From Verrucomicrobiota bacterium (GTDB lineage Bacteria; Verrucomicrobiota; Verrucomicrobiia; Limisphaerales; SIBE01): a stretch of 32,977 bases of DNA. Positions 7,427 to 15,303 of the stretch are shown in pieces. Positions within the stretch are counted from its first letter, which is position 1. Each line of letters begins with the position of its first letter. The position numbers and the translations under genes are program-made. Location: assembly GCA_016190065.1 (NCBI GenBank), contig JACPRI010000290.1, positions 1 to 32,977 on the forward strand, given 5' to 3'. The notes below the pieces were generated by a model that was not told the origin of the DNA, ran no database searches, and saw only the letters and a list, made by a program, of their open reading frames with translations.

Positions 7427-9832
7427 ATGAACGACCTCAAATTCGCCTTCCGCCAACTGCTGAAGCACCCCGGTTTCACCGCCGTGGCCGTGCTCACGCT
7501 CGCGCTGGGTATCGCTTTGAATGCCGCGATGTTCAGCGTGGTGAAGGCGTTCCTGTTCCCGCCGCTGCCGTACGCGAACGCGGAGCAACTGCTCATTCTG
7601 ATCAGCAACCGGAAAGGCCACGATGAAATGGGCGCTTCGCTGCCGGATTTCGATGACTGGAAACAGCAAGACCGCTTGTGCCAACCGATCGCTTCGTTCA
7701 CACCATGCCGTTTGACGGTGACGGGCGGAGATCAGCCGGTGGAGGTTTCCGGCTATTACGTGTCCGCCGATGCTTTCCGTCTGACGGGTATTCAGCCGAA
7801 ACTGGGCCGAGCGTTTGCGCCGGAAGAAGATCGCGCCGGCGCCGAACGTGTCGTCATTCTCAGCCACGAACTCTGGCAGAATCGTTTCGGCGGCCGCGAG
7901 GATTTGCCTGGCCAAACGGTGAAACTCAGCGGGGACCAGTACACCGTCGTGGGCGTGATGCCGCCTGGACTCACCGGCTTCTTGGCCGCTCAAATGTATT
8001 TGCCGCTGGGTTCTTTGCCGCGCGATTCTTTCCACAACCGGAGCGAACGCAGCACGCCGGTCGTGGCTCGGCCCAAGCCCGGCGTCCGTCTGGCCGAAGT
8101 GCAGGCTCAGATGGACACGATCACGGCTCGTCTGGCCCGGCTTTACCCGGAAACGAACGAAGGCGTGAAGGTTCGGGTGCTCCCGTTGCGCCGCTGGGTA
8201 AGATCGGATTACGCGTCGCCGGCTCTCGTTCTCCTCGGCGCGGTGCTCTTCGTCATGTTGATTGCGTGCTCCAATGTCGCCAACTTGCTGCTGGCGCGCG
8301 CCGCTTCGCGGCAGAAGGAAATCGGGATTCGTGTCGCGCTCGGAGCCAGCCGCTTTCGAGTGGTTCGGCAATTGTTGACGGAAAGTCTCCTGCTGGCCTC
8401 GCTCGGCGGTGGGTTGGGCATCTGGCTTGCACTTTGGGCCGTGAATGGGATCAACGCGCTTTATCCCACCGGAACGCGATTCGCCGTGGACAGTCAAGTT
8501 CTCGGCTTCGCAGCGCTGGCCACACTGCTGACGGGCCTTCTGGTCGGCTTGACCCCAAGTCTCCAGGTATCGAAACCGGCCTTGAACGAAACGTTGAAGG
8601 AAGGCGCCCAAAAATCGGCGAGTGTTCGAGGACGCCGATTCCACGACTTTCTCGTGGCGGGCGAGATCGCGCTGGCGCTGATTCTTTCCTGCGGCGCTGG
8701 ATTGCTGATCCAAAGTTTTCTTCGCTATGAGGCCATCGACAAAGGCTACGATCCGAAAAACGTTTTGACCGTGGTTCTCAATGTTGCGCCGTCAAAATAC
8801 CCGCAGCCGTTCCAGGTGCAGGAGTTCAGCCGTAATGTGCTCACGGAGATGGGCCGATTGCCCGGGGTAGAATTCGCTGCGGCCGCCGCGCCGATGAACA
8901 TACCGCGGGAGCGGGACGGATGGGGTTTTTCCGTTCCTGGCTGGGAGCCTGGCTCAAGCGAATCGCGGCCCATCGTCAGCGTTCATGCCGTAAGCGCCGA
9001 CTATTTCCGCGCGCTAAAAATTCCGATGGTGCGCGGACGCTCCTTCACCGTGCAAGATACTGGCGCCGCCAGCGCGGTCGTGATCAACGAACGCATGGCG
9101 CAGAGGATCTGGCCAGATGCCGAACCCATCGGCCAATCCGTCAAGCTGGGCGGAAGGAACTCGCCGGGGCCGTGGCTGACGGTCGTGGGTGTGACCCAAA
9201 CGGCGCGCGGCCACACCTGGTACGATACGGCCTCGGATGTTTGGGACATCTCTGTGCCGTTGGACGCGCCAGTCCAGGCGGGGACGAGCTTCGCGTGGCT
9301 GAATTTCTACGCGCGCACCGCGTCCGACGCAGCCGGATTTGCCGAGCCGATCCGAAAGGCCATCGCGTCGGTGGACCCCGATCAACCGATTCTCTCCATA
9401 AGAACGATGGAGGAATGGCTCCACCAGGCAGGCTTCAGCCGTCGCGCCTTCGCGATGGCGATGAGCCTCTTTGGCGCGCTATCGCTGTTGCTCGCGGCCG
9501 TGGGCATCTACTCGTTGATCAGCTATGCCGTGAGCCAGCGGACCCGCGAAATCGGAATCCGCATGGCGTTGGGAGCGCAACAAAGCAATGTGCTGGGAAT
9601 GGTCCTGAAGAAGGGAATGGTTCTGGCGCTGATTGGCAGCACGATCGGTTTGATTGGAACGTTCGCGCTCACAAACGTCATTGCGAGCCAGTTGTATGGC
9701 ATCCAACCCACAGATCCGCTCACGTTCGCCGGCGTCACCGGACTCTTACTCGGAACCACTCTGCTGGCTTGTTACCTCCCGGCGCGAAGAGCGACCCAAG
9801 TCGATCCGATGGAGGCGCTGCGGCAGGAGTGA
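7427..9832 (+). CDS. ADOP-family FtsX/MacB-type permease (copy 2)
   Basis: This 801-residue permease is a paralog of the gene at 115-2511. It starts MNDLKFAFRQLLKHPGFTAV, has an N-terminal helix followed by a MacB-like periplasmic core, a first FtsX segment (VLLGAVLFVMLIACSNVANL and RQKEIGIRVALGA), a second periplasmic domain, and a final FtsX domain (RTREIGIRMALGAQQ) ending DPMEALRQE. The duplicated FtsX arrangement and the absence of an adjacent ATPase gene are typical of ADOP proteins. The two copies clearly differ in protein sequence, yet their last ten codons and 3' flanks are almost identical. The ATG is fixed by the conserved family start, though no strong ribosome-binding site precedes it. 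The substrate is unknown. Confidence 0.93.
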   Translation: MNDLKFAFRQLLKHPGFTAVAVLTLALGIALNAAMFSVVKAFLFPPLPYANAEQLLILISNRKGHDEMGASLPDFDDWKQQDRLCQPIASFTPCRLTVTGGDQPVEVSGYYVSADAFRLTGIQPKLGRAFAPEEDRAGAERVVILSHELWQNRFGGREDLPGQTVKLSGDQYTVVGVMPPGLTGFLAAQMYLPLGSLPRDSFHNRSERSTPVVARPKPGVRLAEVQAQMDTITARLARLYPETNEGVKVRVLPLRRWVRSDYASPALVLLGAVLFVMLIACSNVANLLLARAASRQKEIGIRVALGASRFRVVRQLLTESLLLASLGGGLGIWLALWAVNGINALYPTGTRFAVDSQVLGFAALATLLTGLLVGLTPSLQVSKPALNETLKEGAQKSASVRGRRFHDFLVAGEIALALILSCGAGLLIQSFLRYEAIDKGYDPKNVLTVVLNVAPSKYPQPFQVQEFSRNVLTEMGRLPGVEFAAAAAPMNIPRERDGWGFSVPGWEPGSSESRPIVSVHAVSADYFRALKIPMVRGRSFTVQDTGAASAVVINERMAQRIWPDAEPIGQSVKLGGRNSPGPWLTVVGVTQTARGHTWYDTASDVWDISVPLDAPVQAGTSFAWLNFYARTASDAAGFAEPIRKAIASVDPDQPILSIRTMEEWLHQAGFSRRAFAMAMSLFGALSLLLAAVGIYSLISYAVSQRTREIGIRMALGAQQSNVLGMVLKKGMVLALIGSTIGLIGTFALTNVIASQLYGIQPTDPLTFAGVTGLLLGTTLLACYLPARRATQVDPMEALRQE

Positions 9833-9946
9833 CTTCGTCGTCGTTAAATGAGTTAAAAGGGTTAAAGCGTTAAAACGTGATGCGTGACTGACTACTGATG
9901 ACAGAACACTGATTACTGACTCCCGATCACTGAGGACCCTCAACTC
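9799..9946. repeat. Inverted repeat arm B at ADOP 3' end
   Basis: This is the reverse complement of positions 1-148, with 147 of 148 bases matching. It covers the last codons and stop of ADOP copy 2 and then the non-coding spacer, which leads into the next ADOP start (the remnant at 9972). The arrangement shows that the repeat is the spacer between successive ADOP genes, and it predicts another ADOP start to the left of the window. Confidence 0.9.
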
Positions 9947-9971
9947 TCAACTCAAACTCCTCTCCACTGTC

Positions 9972-10030
9972 ATGAATGACCTCCGCTTCGCCTTCCGCCA
10001 ATTGCTGAAGAATCCCGGCTTCACCGTCCA
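9972..10030 (+). pseudogene. ADOP permease N-terminal remnant
   Basis: From ATG 9972 the frame reads MNDLRFAFRQLLKNPGFT, the ADOP family start, and then turns into unrelated residues (VHPPQC). Only about 19 codons remain of a gene that would normally be about 800 codons long. It follows ADOP copy 2 on the same strand after the spacer repeat. The following stretch to 10200 has no gene and includes text-like low-complexity sequence, so the gene body was deleted and not just frameshifted. Confidence 0.82.
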
Positions 10031-10218
10031 CCCTCCGCAGTGCCGCCACCCAAACCGGGTCCAGTTCTTAAATCGATCAAGTCTCGCTCGCCTCTGTTCT
10101 CTCGGTTTGCTCTTGTTCCCAACGATTTTTCTGCAACTGTCCGTTACGCAGCCGGGTATTCCAAGCTGACGGGGGACACCGTTCCCCGCGCAGAAAACCT
10201 AAAACGCTTGTGAATGCT

Positions 10219-10776
10219 ATGAAATACCCGGCTCGTTCCCTCCTCAGTTTGGCTGCCTTGTCCGTGCTGGTCAGCCTCAACACCTCGGCCCAGAACTCGC
10301 CTCCCGGATACGTTGATTTCGGGAAATTCTCCCCGCCCACGTCCGGCGAATTTGTCGAGGTCCACATCAAGAATAACCTGATCTCCATGGCCGCGCGCCT
10401 GGCGGAGAAAATCGAGCCCGACGTCGCACAGTTGCTTCGTGGCCTCCAACTCGTCCGCGTCAACGTCATTGGGCTGAACGACGACAATCACGCGGACGTC
10501 GAGAAACGCATCCAGACGATCCGCGGTGAGCTTGATGCCAAAGGCTGGGAGCGCATCGTGACCGTGCAAAAGAAGGGTGAGGACGTCAGCGTCTATCTCA
10601 AGACACGCGGCGAAGAAACCATCGAAGGTTTGGTGGTGACTGTCCTCGATGGAAAACGGGAAGCGGTGCTTGTGAACATCGTGGGCGACATCAAACCGGA
10701 GAAAGTCGCGGTCATAGGGGAGAAGCTCAACATCGATCCGCTCAAGAAAATCGGGCGCGAACTTGGCAAGAAGTGA
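10219..10776 (+). CDS. DUF4252-family exported protein
   Basis: This 185-residue protein has a signal peptide (RSLLSLAALSVLVSLNTSAQ). The mature part fits the DUF4252 pattern: FVEVHIKNNLISMAARLAEK, then PDVAQLLRGLQLVRVNV, then KGWERIVTVQKKGEDVSVYL, and a closing strand with LVNIVGDI. DUF4252 proteins are small exported proteins of unknown function, often encoded beside a sigma factor and anti-sigma factor, which are not seen here. ATG 10219 was chosen; a GTG at 10210 would add three residues. A second member of the same fold follows about 170 bases downstream on the same strand, separated by a hairpin repeat. Confidence 0.85.
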   Translation: MKYPARSLLSLAALSVLVSLNTSAQNSPPGYVDFGKFSPPTSGEFVEVHIKNNLISMAARLAEKIEPDVAQLLRGLQLVRVNVIGLNDDNHADVEKRIQTIRGELDAKGWERIVTVQKKGEDVSVYLKTRGEETIEGLVVTVLDGKREAVLVNIVGDIKPEKVAVIGEKLNIDPLKKIGRELGKK

Positions 10777-10819
10777 AATGCACTGCCATCGGTTGCTGCT
10801 GGCTGTAATCAAGGGGCGA

Positions 10820-10913
10820 TGAACCCACCCCTGCGCTCCTCCCAGGAAGGGAACTGAGCTAAGCACGCGCCAACCGATTCCCCTCCTGGGAGGGGCAAGG
10901 GGTGGGTTAGTTC
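10820..10913. repeat. Long hairpin element, copy 1
   Basis: The left arm begins TGAACCCACCCCTGCGCTCC and includes CTCCCAGGA. The right arm reads CCCTCCTGGGAGGGG, then AAGGGGTGGGTTAGTTCA. The two arms are largely complementary over some 30 bases around a loop of about 25. A second copy with the same arms lies at 27567-27666. There is no T-run, so it is not a standard terminator. It separates the two DUF4252 genes. Confidence 0.8.
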
Positions 10914-10945
10914 AACGGAATCCAGAACTCAACTCCAAGAACGTT

Positions 10946-11530
10946 ATGAAACCATCGGAAAGCCCTGCCAATCCACGTGGCCAAGTCTCGTCAGTAAAAC
11001 TCAGCATGGCAGCTTCTCTTTCGATCCTCTGCCTCGGTCTGACCGGATGCTTCGACGTTGGCAGTGAAACCCAAGCCCTTCGAGCCGGTCTGGTCAAATC
11101 CGCCGGCATTGAATTGGAGCCTGAGATCGAGATTGGCATCGGCGCGTTCACGTTCTATTTGGCGCAAGCTGGCCTTCGCTTTCTCGACCTCGATGAAGAG
11201 GCGCGAATCGCGCTGAACACGCTCCGCAGTGGCGACGTCGGGATTTATCACGTGCGTGGCCGCACCAAGACCTCCAACCACAGCAGAGTCCTCGCGTCCG
11301 CCGATAAAATCATGTCGGCCCGCGGCTGGGACCGAGTTGTCGGCGTCGTAAACCGCCACGAACTCGTCGCTGTTTATTCGCCGCAAGACTCGCTCTCGGC
11401 AACGGACGTCAGACTCAGCGTGGTCGTGCTGCAAGGAAACAAATTGGTCATTGTCTCCGCGCGAAGCAACGTCGAACCGCTCCTCGATCTGGCGCTCAAG
11501 CAGAGCCACCTGCTACAAAAGGTCCCTTGA
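10946..11530 (+). CDS. DUF4252-like lipoprotein
   Basis: This 194-residue protein has a lipoprotein signal: a hydrophobic stretch ending LGLTGC, with C35 as the lipidation site. ATG 10946 gives a long charged N-region, and an ATG at 11006 would give a shorter signal. The mature part aligns by eye with the DUF4252 protein just upstream: ARGWDRVVGVVNRHELVAVY against KGWERIVTVQ and VSVYL, and VVVLQGNKLVIVSARSN against the VLDGKREAVLVNIVGD region. It is therefore probably a diverged paralog anchored to a membrane. The two may act together; the role is unknown. Confidence 0.75.
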   Translation: MKPSESPANPRGQVSSVKLSMAASLSILCLGLTGCFDVGSETQALRAGLVKSAGIELEPEIEIGIGAFTFYLAQAGLRFLDLDEEARIALNTLRSGDVGIYHVRGRTKTSNHSRVLASADKIMSARGWDRVVGVVNRHELVAVYSPQDSLSATDVRLSVVVLQGNKLVIVSARSNVEPLLDLALKQSHLLQKVP

Positions 11531-11949
11531 AGTCGAGAAATTGGCGGTCCAGAAGCCCGCGCCGGTTTTGTCTCTCTCCACCGTGCGTTTTCAATGGTGG
11601 GAGATGACCTACACGTTTCGGCAAGCGGGCATGGACGGATTTCCGGTGCATCTGGCCCGAGCGGGTTTCGATTACCGAGGTCTGCGCGCCGATTCGTTGG
11701 ACACGCGCGAGGAAATCGAGCAGTTCAGGGACGGCAAGCTGATTCGCGCGCCGAGGGACTTTGAGGCCGAAGACCAGCTCCTGCATGGCCTCGAACAATC
11801 TGCTGCCAGTGTTGATCAACTTGCTCCAAACGCCCGGCGAGGAATTCTCCCCCAAAAAACTGGAGAAGATGTCCGCCAAACGGGCGGTGCTCGTTCCGCT
11901 CGGCGACGGCCGTGTGCTGCCGTTTCCAGCCGGACGCCTTCAAGACGAT
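11531..11949 (+). pseudogene. Probable decayed or frameshifted coding stretch
   Basis: There is no clean gene here, but codon use changes frame in a way typical of a broken gene. In one frame the stretch to about 11790 reads WWEMTYTFRQAGMDGFPVHL and onwards to FEAEDQLLHGLE. From about 11785 the frame with GC-rich third positions is the next one, reading MASNNLLPVLINLLQTPGEE and then LVPLGDGRVLPFPAG. Neither half was recognised. The open frame then runs into the palindromic repeat at 11950. A minus-strand ORF also covers the region (11496-11879) but its composition looks less natural. Low certainty. Confidence 0.35.
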
Positions 11950-11998
11950 CCCGACCGGCGAGGCGCCGGTCGGGACACGCGAGGCGCGTGTGCTCCCC
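11950..11998. repeat. Half copy of palindromic MITE-like element
   Basis: CCCGACCGGCG and CGCCGGTCGGG form a perfect 11-bp stem around a three-base loop (11950-11974), followed by GCGAGGCGCGTGTGCTCCCC. The whole block matches, in reverse complement and with few differences, the left part of the larger element at 29761-29909. It looks like one end of that element without the other. Confidence 0.75.
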
Positions 11999-12010
11999 AA
12001 GACCGGAGCT

Positions 12011-12045
12011 TATTAGTGTGGATTAGTGTCCATGTGTGGTTGAAC
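12011..12045. repeat. Diverged ATTCGTGT-type text-like repeat
   Basis: The sequence TATTAGTGTGGATTAGTGTC followed by CATGTGTGGTTGAAC resembles the repeat at 21472-21506 and the inverse copy at 25351-25386, sharing the ATT-GTGT-ATT rhythm and the GGTTGAAC end. The match is weaker than between those two copies, so membership is tentative. Confidence 0.4.
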
Positions 12046-12053
12046 AGTCGCCC

Positions 12054-12956
12054 TCACATCTTCCACGTAATCGAAGTCGTCTTGCCATCGCCTTCACGAT
12101 TTCCAGCGAAAGCCTTCAGGGTGAGAGCCGCGCCTTCCGAAGTGAATCGCGCATCGACCCATCCGACCGGCTCGCTGTCCGCGAAATTGTAGCCCACGGC
12201 CGGGAGATTCACCAGGTGCACGCCTTGCTGCTCGCTGAAGGCGTACTTGTGGGAGTGGCCGTAGAAAATGGCTTTCACTTTCTTGTGCGGACGAGTCAGC
12301 TCGAAGAGCCGTTCCGCGTCCATCAGGCTGCCATCGCCGTCATCCAGGGTGTGATGCACGAAGAGAACCGTGGGACGGCCATCGGACCTTTCCAGATACT
12401 GAGCCAGCCAATCGCGTTGCGCCTTCCCCAACAACCCTGCGACCCGGTTCACGTACATCAGCGAATCCAGCACCACGAACCGGATCCCAGGCCATTCGAT
12501 CACCAGCAAGTGCTTTTCCTTCACGGATTGGCTCTCTCGGGGCGGCTGAGGGAAAACTTTGAAAAAATTCTCGCGATCATCGTGGTTGCCCAAGCCAATG
12601 TAAACCGGCGCTTCCGCCGCGACCGGCGCGAGCAATTTCTTGAGCTCCACGTAGTCCTCCAGTTGGCCCGTCAAGCGCGCGGCGTCGCCATTGATGATCA
12701 CCGCTTTCGGGCGCGCCTGGATGACCTGCGGCGCGACGGTTCTCAAATTGGACCAGGGAAGAAACTTTCGATGCTCGCCGGCTTTGAAGTCGGCCGGGAT
12801 GTGAGTGTCCGAAAGCAGCGCCACTCGCAGCTCCTCGGGCTTGTCCGCACCCGCAAACAGCCGAGCCGGCGATGCGAACGCGACCGCCGTCAAAGCCTTC
12901 GCTGAGTGTCCGAGGAATTTTCTTCGATTCAATGCTTCGCAAAAGATTCCAGGCAT
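12054..12956 (-). CDS. Tat-exported calcineurin-like metallophosphoesterase
   Basis: This 300-residue protein starts at ATG 12956, with AGGA about 6 bases upstream; the longer ORF adds 21 unlikely residues. NRRKFLG at about 10-16 followed by a hydrophobic stretch ending LFAGA looks like a twin-arginine signal. The metallophosphoesterase motifs occur in order: LLSDTH (D50, H52), INGD, GLGNHDD, FVHHT and YGHSH. These bind two metal ions and hydrolyse phosphomonoesters or diesters. Folding before export fits a metal enzyme. The substrate cannot be told from sequence. It is the last of a run of minus-strand genes, about 270 bases after the PHP-domain gene. Confidence 0.88.
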   Translation of the reverse strand: MPGIFCEALNRRKFLGHSAKALTAVAFASPARLFAGADKPEELRVALLSDTHIPADFKAGEHRKFLPWSNLRTVAPQVIQARPKAVIINGDAARLTGQLEDYVELKKLLAPVAAEAPVYIGLGNHDDRENFFKVFPQPPRESQSVKEKHLLVIEWPGIRFVVLDSLMYVNRVAGLLGKAQRDWLAQYLERSDGRPTVLFVHHTLDDGDGSLMDAERLFELTRPHKKVKAIFYGHSHKYAFSEQQGVHLVNLPAVGYNFADSEPVGWVDARFTSEGAALTLKAFAGNREGDGKTTSITWKM

Positions 12957-13180
12957 AGGGGTCCTTTCTCTGAATTCTGGCTTAAGACTTAGATCGGGCT
13001 CACCGGGGCAAACAAGCATATTTTTCGGGGTGCCGCCGGCTGCCGCGCCTGGTTACTGTTTGCCAAATCCGAACACGAGCTCACGTCGAATGAAGAGGGC
13101 TTTGGGGCGAATCATCTTGTCCACGCGTCTGCTCGCAGTTGGGTTCAGTCCCGGCTGCGCAACCGGAATGACATGAAACT

Positions 13181-13196
13181 TGTTCCGTACGGAACA
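13181..13196. promoter_or_regulatory. Perfect 16-bp palindrome TGTTCCGTACGGAACA
   Basis: The sequence is identical to its own reverse complement. It lies between the PHP-domain gene and the metallophosphoesterase gene, both on the minus strand, about 225 bases upstream of the latter. The half-sites TGTTC and GAACA are those reported for LexA in Verrucomicrobia, but that motif has four bases between them and this has six. It may be an operator for another dimeric regulator or part of a repeat. Confidence 0.4.
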
Positions 13197-13224
13197 GATT
13201 GACTGTGGTTTGCGGCTTGCACGT

Positions 13225-15303
13225 TTACGGTGAGCCGCCGCCGTTCAAAGTCTCCAGATAATCCGTAAAGCCGCGTTGAGTGGCCTCTGAAACGGTCTTA
13301 AGCCGACTCGACAATCCCGGACTCCGCAAATCGACACCCGCCTTGTGGATCAGGTTTGCCGCTTGCGCCGCTATGGTTTGGTCGTACGACGCGAGCGCAG
13401 GCAGCAATTTGCCAGGATCCGTGCCGTGCTGGTCGATCAGCTTCCGGGCGTAGGCTCTCGCCGACGTGAACTTGCCATCCCCATCCGCATCGATCCAGAT
13501 CGGGTTAGTCGCTCCGATGATCCGCGAGTTCCAAACGCGCGAACTGGGCTGATACGGGCGGGCAATGGCCCAGTAAGGGGCGCGGACTCCCGGACCGGAC
13601 GCAATCGCCACCAGATGGACGTCGTGCTTGGGCCGGGGAATGAGCCAGGTGATCCTGGCTTTGATTCCGTCCGCTTGCCGGCCCGGTCGCCTGGGCAGGC
13701 GTTCCGGGGCAGCAACCTTTTGTTCCCGAATTTTCACGCCGTTGGCGTATAGTTCGACTCGGTCCGCCGTGACCCAGGACGGGCCGAGCACGGTCGTTTC
13801 CACACGAATGCGACGCCCCAAACCGGTCGCGAGATCTCCGACGGCGAACTTTCGATCGACGGCCAACTGCGCGAGCAATCCCAGGTTGACCAGGACTCGG
13901 CCTTTCAGAAAACTCTCACAAGCCGCGTTAATCTCGATGCGGCTCGGATCGTGATCATCGCAAGCCACGTAGCTTCGTCCTTGGCCGACAATGTAACGGC
14001 TCACGTCGTGGCCGTCGCTCGAGCCGACGGCTGTGACACGGTAGCCGTAGTTCAAAAGCGCCATCCAATCGTGGAAACCGAGCATCAGATCGGACTGCAA
14101 CGCGGATGAGTTGCAGACCTCGATGGCGTCGAAGCCAAACTCGAAGCCGCGCTTGTTCTCGCCCGTCACGGCATTGAAATTCGTCGAAGCGAACGGCTGG
14201 AAATTGCTGTGGATGTTGCGCGGATGGTTCAGGATGACGACGCGGACGCCGGGCGTCGAGCGGATCGATTGCAACAATCGCGGCCAGTCCGCGATCTTAG
14301 GGTCGGGGACCTTGCTTCCAGCCGTGATCGGGAAATGGTTGAAGTGCCCCTTCGCCGTCGTGGTCTCGCAGCCGATGACCGGCGTGAAGAATTTTTGGAC
14401 GCCCATTCGTCTGGACGGCTCGGAAAAGTCCGCGAGATACTCGTGGTCTGTGGCAATCGGCAATTCGATCCCTTCGCCGGCCAAGGTGAGGACGCGTTCA
14501 TCCGTCGTCGCGTCACCATGCCGGCTGTAGGTGAAGGTGTGGACGTGCGTGTCGCTGCTGACCAACCCCGGAGTGGACACTTCGCGCCGAAGCTTCAGCT
14601 CGACACGGCGAGTCTCTCCGGCCCGAACGGAAACATTCGTCGTCGCCAGGCTGTATTCAAACCCGCGGGTGGCGTGGATTGCAATACGACCCGGCCGCGT
14701 GCCGACTCGCGCCCTGCCGTCCGGTGAGTAAACCACGCCGGGCCGTACCGCGAGTTTCTGTTCTTCGTTTGCAAAGAGCGGCACTAGCTCGCCGGCCTCA
14801 TTGACGATCGTGAGGCGGCACGGAAGCTCCTTCCGGCCTACGTCTTCCGTGACCTGGATTTCCAACCAGGCCTGCTCGATGGCCTCCCGGCGCGGCCGGG
14901 GATCCAGCTCGAACTTGCCCACGATGATGTCGTCATTCGCTTTGGGCGGCAGGATCGCCAGAACGTTTTCGCCGTCGCGCAAAGCTCCTGCGGGGATGGG
15001 CAAAGCGAAGATGAGTGGCGCTTCCATCAAGAACAAGCTGCCGATTTTTTTGCCGTTGAGTTCGAGGGCCCAGTCCAGCTTCACGTCGTCTTGGCGCAAG
15101 AAAAGAGTCGCTTCGCGTTCGTTGAGCTGGGCCGAGAAACGAAGCTGCAATGCGCGGCTGTCTGGAGTTTTGCCCTCGAAGTAATCCCACTCCGGCGCAC
15201 CGGCGGTTCCCAGATGGTAGGTTCTGCCATCAGCAATCCGGGCGCCTTCAGCGGCGTGCAAAACGAGGCCAAACAAGCAGGAGAAAAGGACGGTGAGAAG
15301 CAA
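13225..15303 (-). CDS. Secreted PHP-domain metallohydrolase (CehA/McbA-like)
   Basis: The core holds the PHP metal motifs: SSDTHVHTF, then IATDHEYLADF, then ILNHPRNIH, and AVGSSDGHD. This is the CehA/McbA type of PHP protein, a family of metal-dependent hydrolases. A beta-rich N-terminal part (about 250 residues) precedes it and a DADGDGKFTS calcium-like loop follows near the C-terminus. The open frame runs up to 15699, but the first 130 codons read through palindromic repeats (see 15304-15806). I chose TTG 15303, which gives the signal peptide LLLTVLFSCLFGLVLHAAEG; no ATG lies nearer. The start is uncertain, while the identity of the enzyme family is well supported. The substrate is unknown. 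Confidence 0.82.
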   Translation of the reverse strand: MLLTVLFSCLFGLVLHAAEGARIADGRTYHLGTAGAPEWDYFEGKTPDSRALQLRFSAQLNEREATLFLRQDDVKLDWALELNGKKIGSLFLMEAPLIFALPIPAGALRDGENVLAILPPKANDDIIVGKFELDPRPRREAIEQAWLEIQVTEDVGRKELPCRLTIVNEAGELVPLFANEEQKLAVRPGVVYSPDGRARVGTRPGRIAIHATRGFEYSLATTNVSVRAGETRRVELKLRREVSTPGLVSSDTHVHTFTYSRHGDATTDERVLTLAGEGIELPIATDHEYLADFSEPSRRMGVQKFFTPVIGCETTTAKGHFNHFPITAGSKVPDPKIADWPRLLQSIRSTPGVRVVILNHPRNIHSNFQPFASTNFNAVTGENKRGFEFGFDAIEVCNSSALQSDLMLGFHDWMALLNYGYRVTAVGSSDGHDVSRYIVGQGRSYVACDDHDPSRIEINAACESFLKGRVLVNLGLLAQLAVDRKFAVGDLATGLGRRIRVETTVLGPSWVTADRVELYANGVKIREQKVAAPERLPRRPGRQADGIKARITWLIPRPKHDVHLVAIASGPGVRAPYWAIARPYQPSSRVWNSRIIGATNPIWIDADGDGKFTSARAYARKLIDQHGTDPGKLLPALASYDQTIAAQAANLIHKAGVDLRSPGLSSRLKTVSEATQRGFTDYLETLNGGGSP

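Noticed and set aside
7385-8713. 442-residue minus-strand ORF opposite ADOP copy 2
   Set aside because: It is a shadow of the permease; composition is typical of antisense frames in GC-rich DNA.
11496-11879. 127-residue minus-strand ORF MADIFSSFLGENSSPG
   Set aside because: Composition and codon pattern favour the plus-strand frames, and it overlaps the end of the DUF4252-like gene.
13090-13176. Short frame MKRALGRIILSTRLLAVGF ending PGCATGMT, like a tiny lipoprotein
   Set aside because: Only 28 codons, no ribosome-binding site, in a repeat-rich spacer; more likely chance.
13181-13196. LexA box for SOS control of the phosphoesterase
   Set aside because: Half-sites fit but the spacing is six and not four, and the site is over 200 bases from the start codon.
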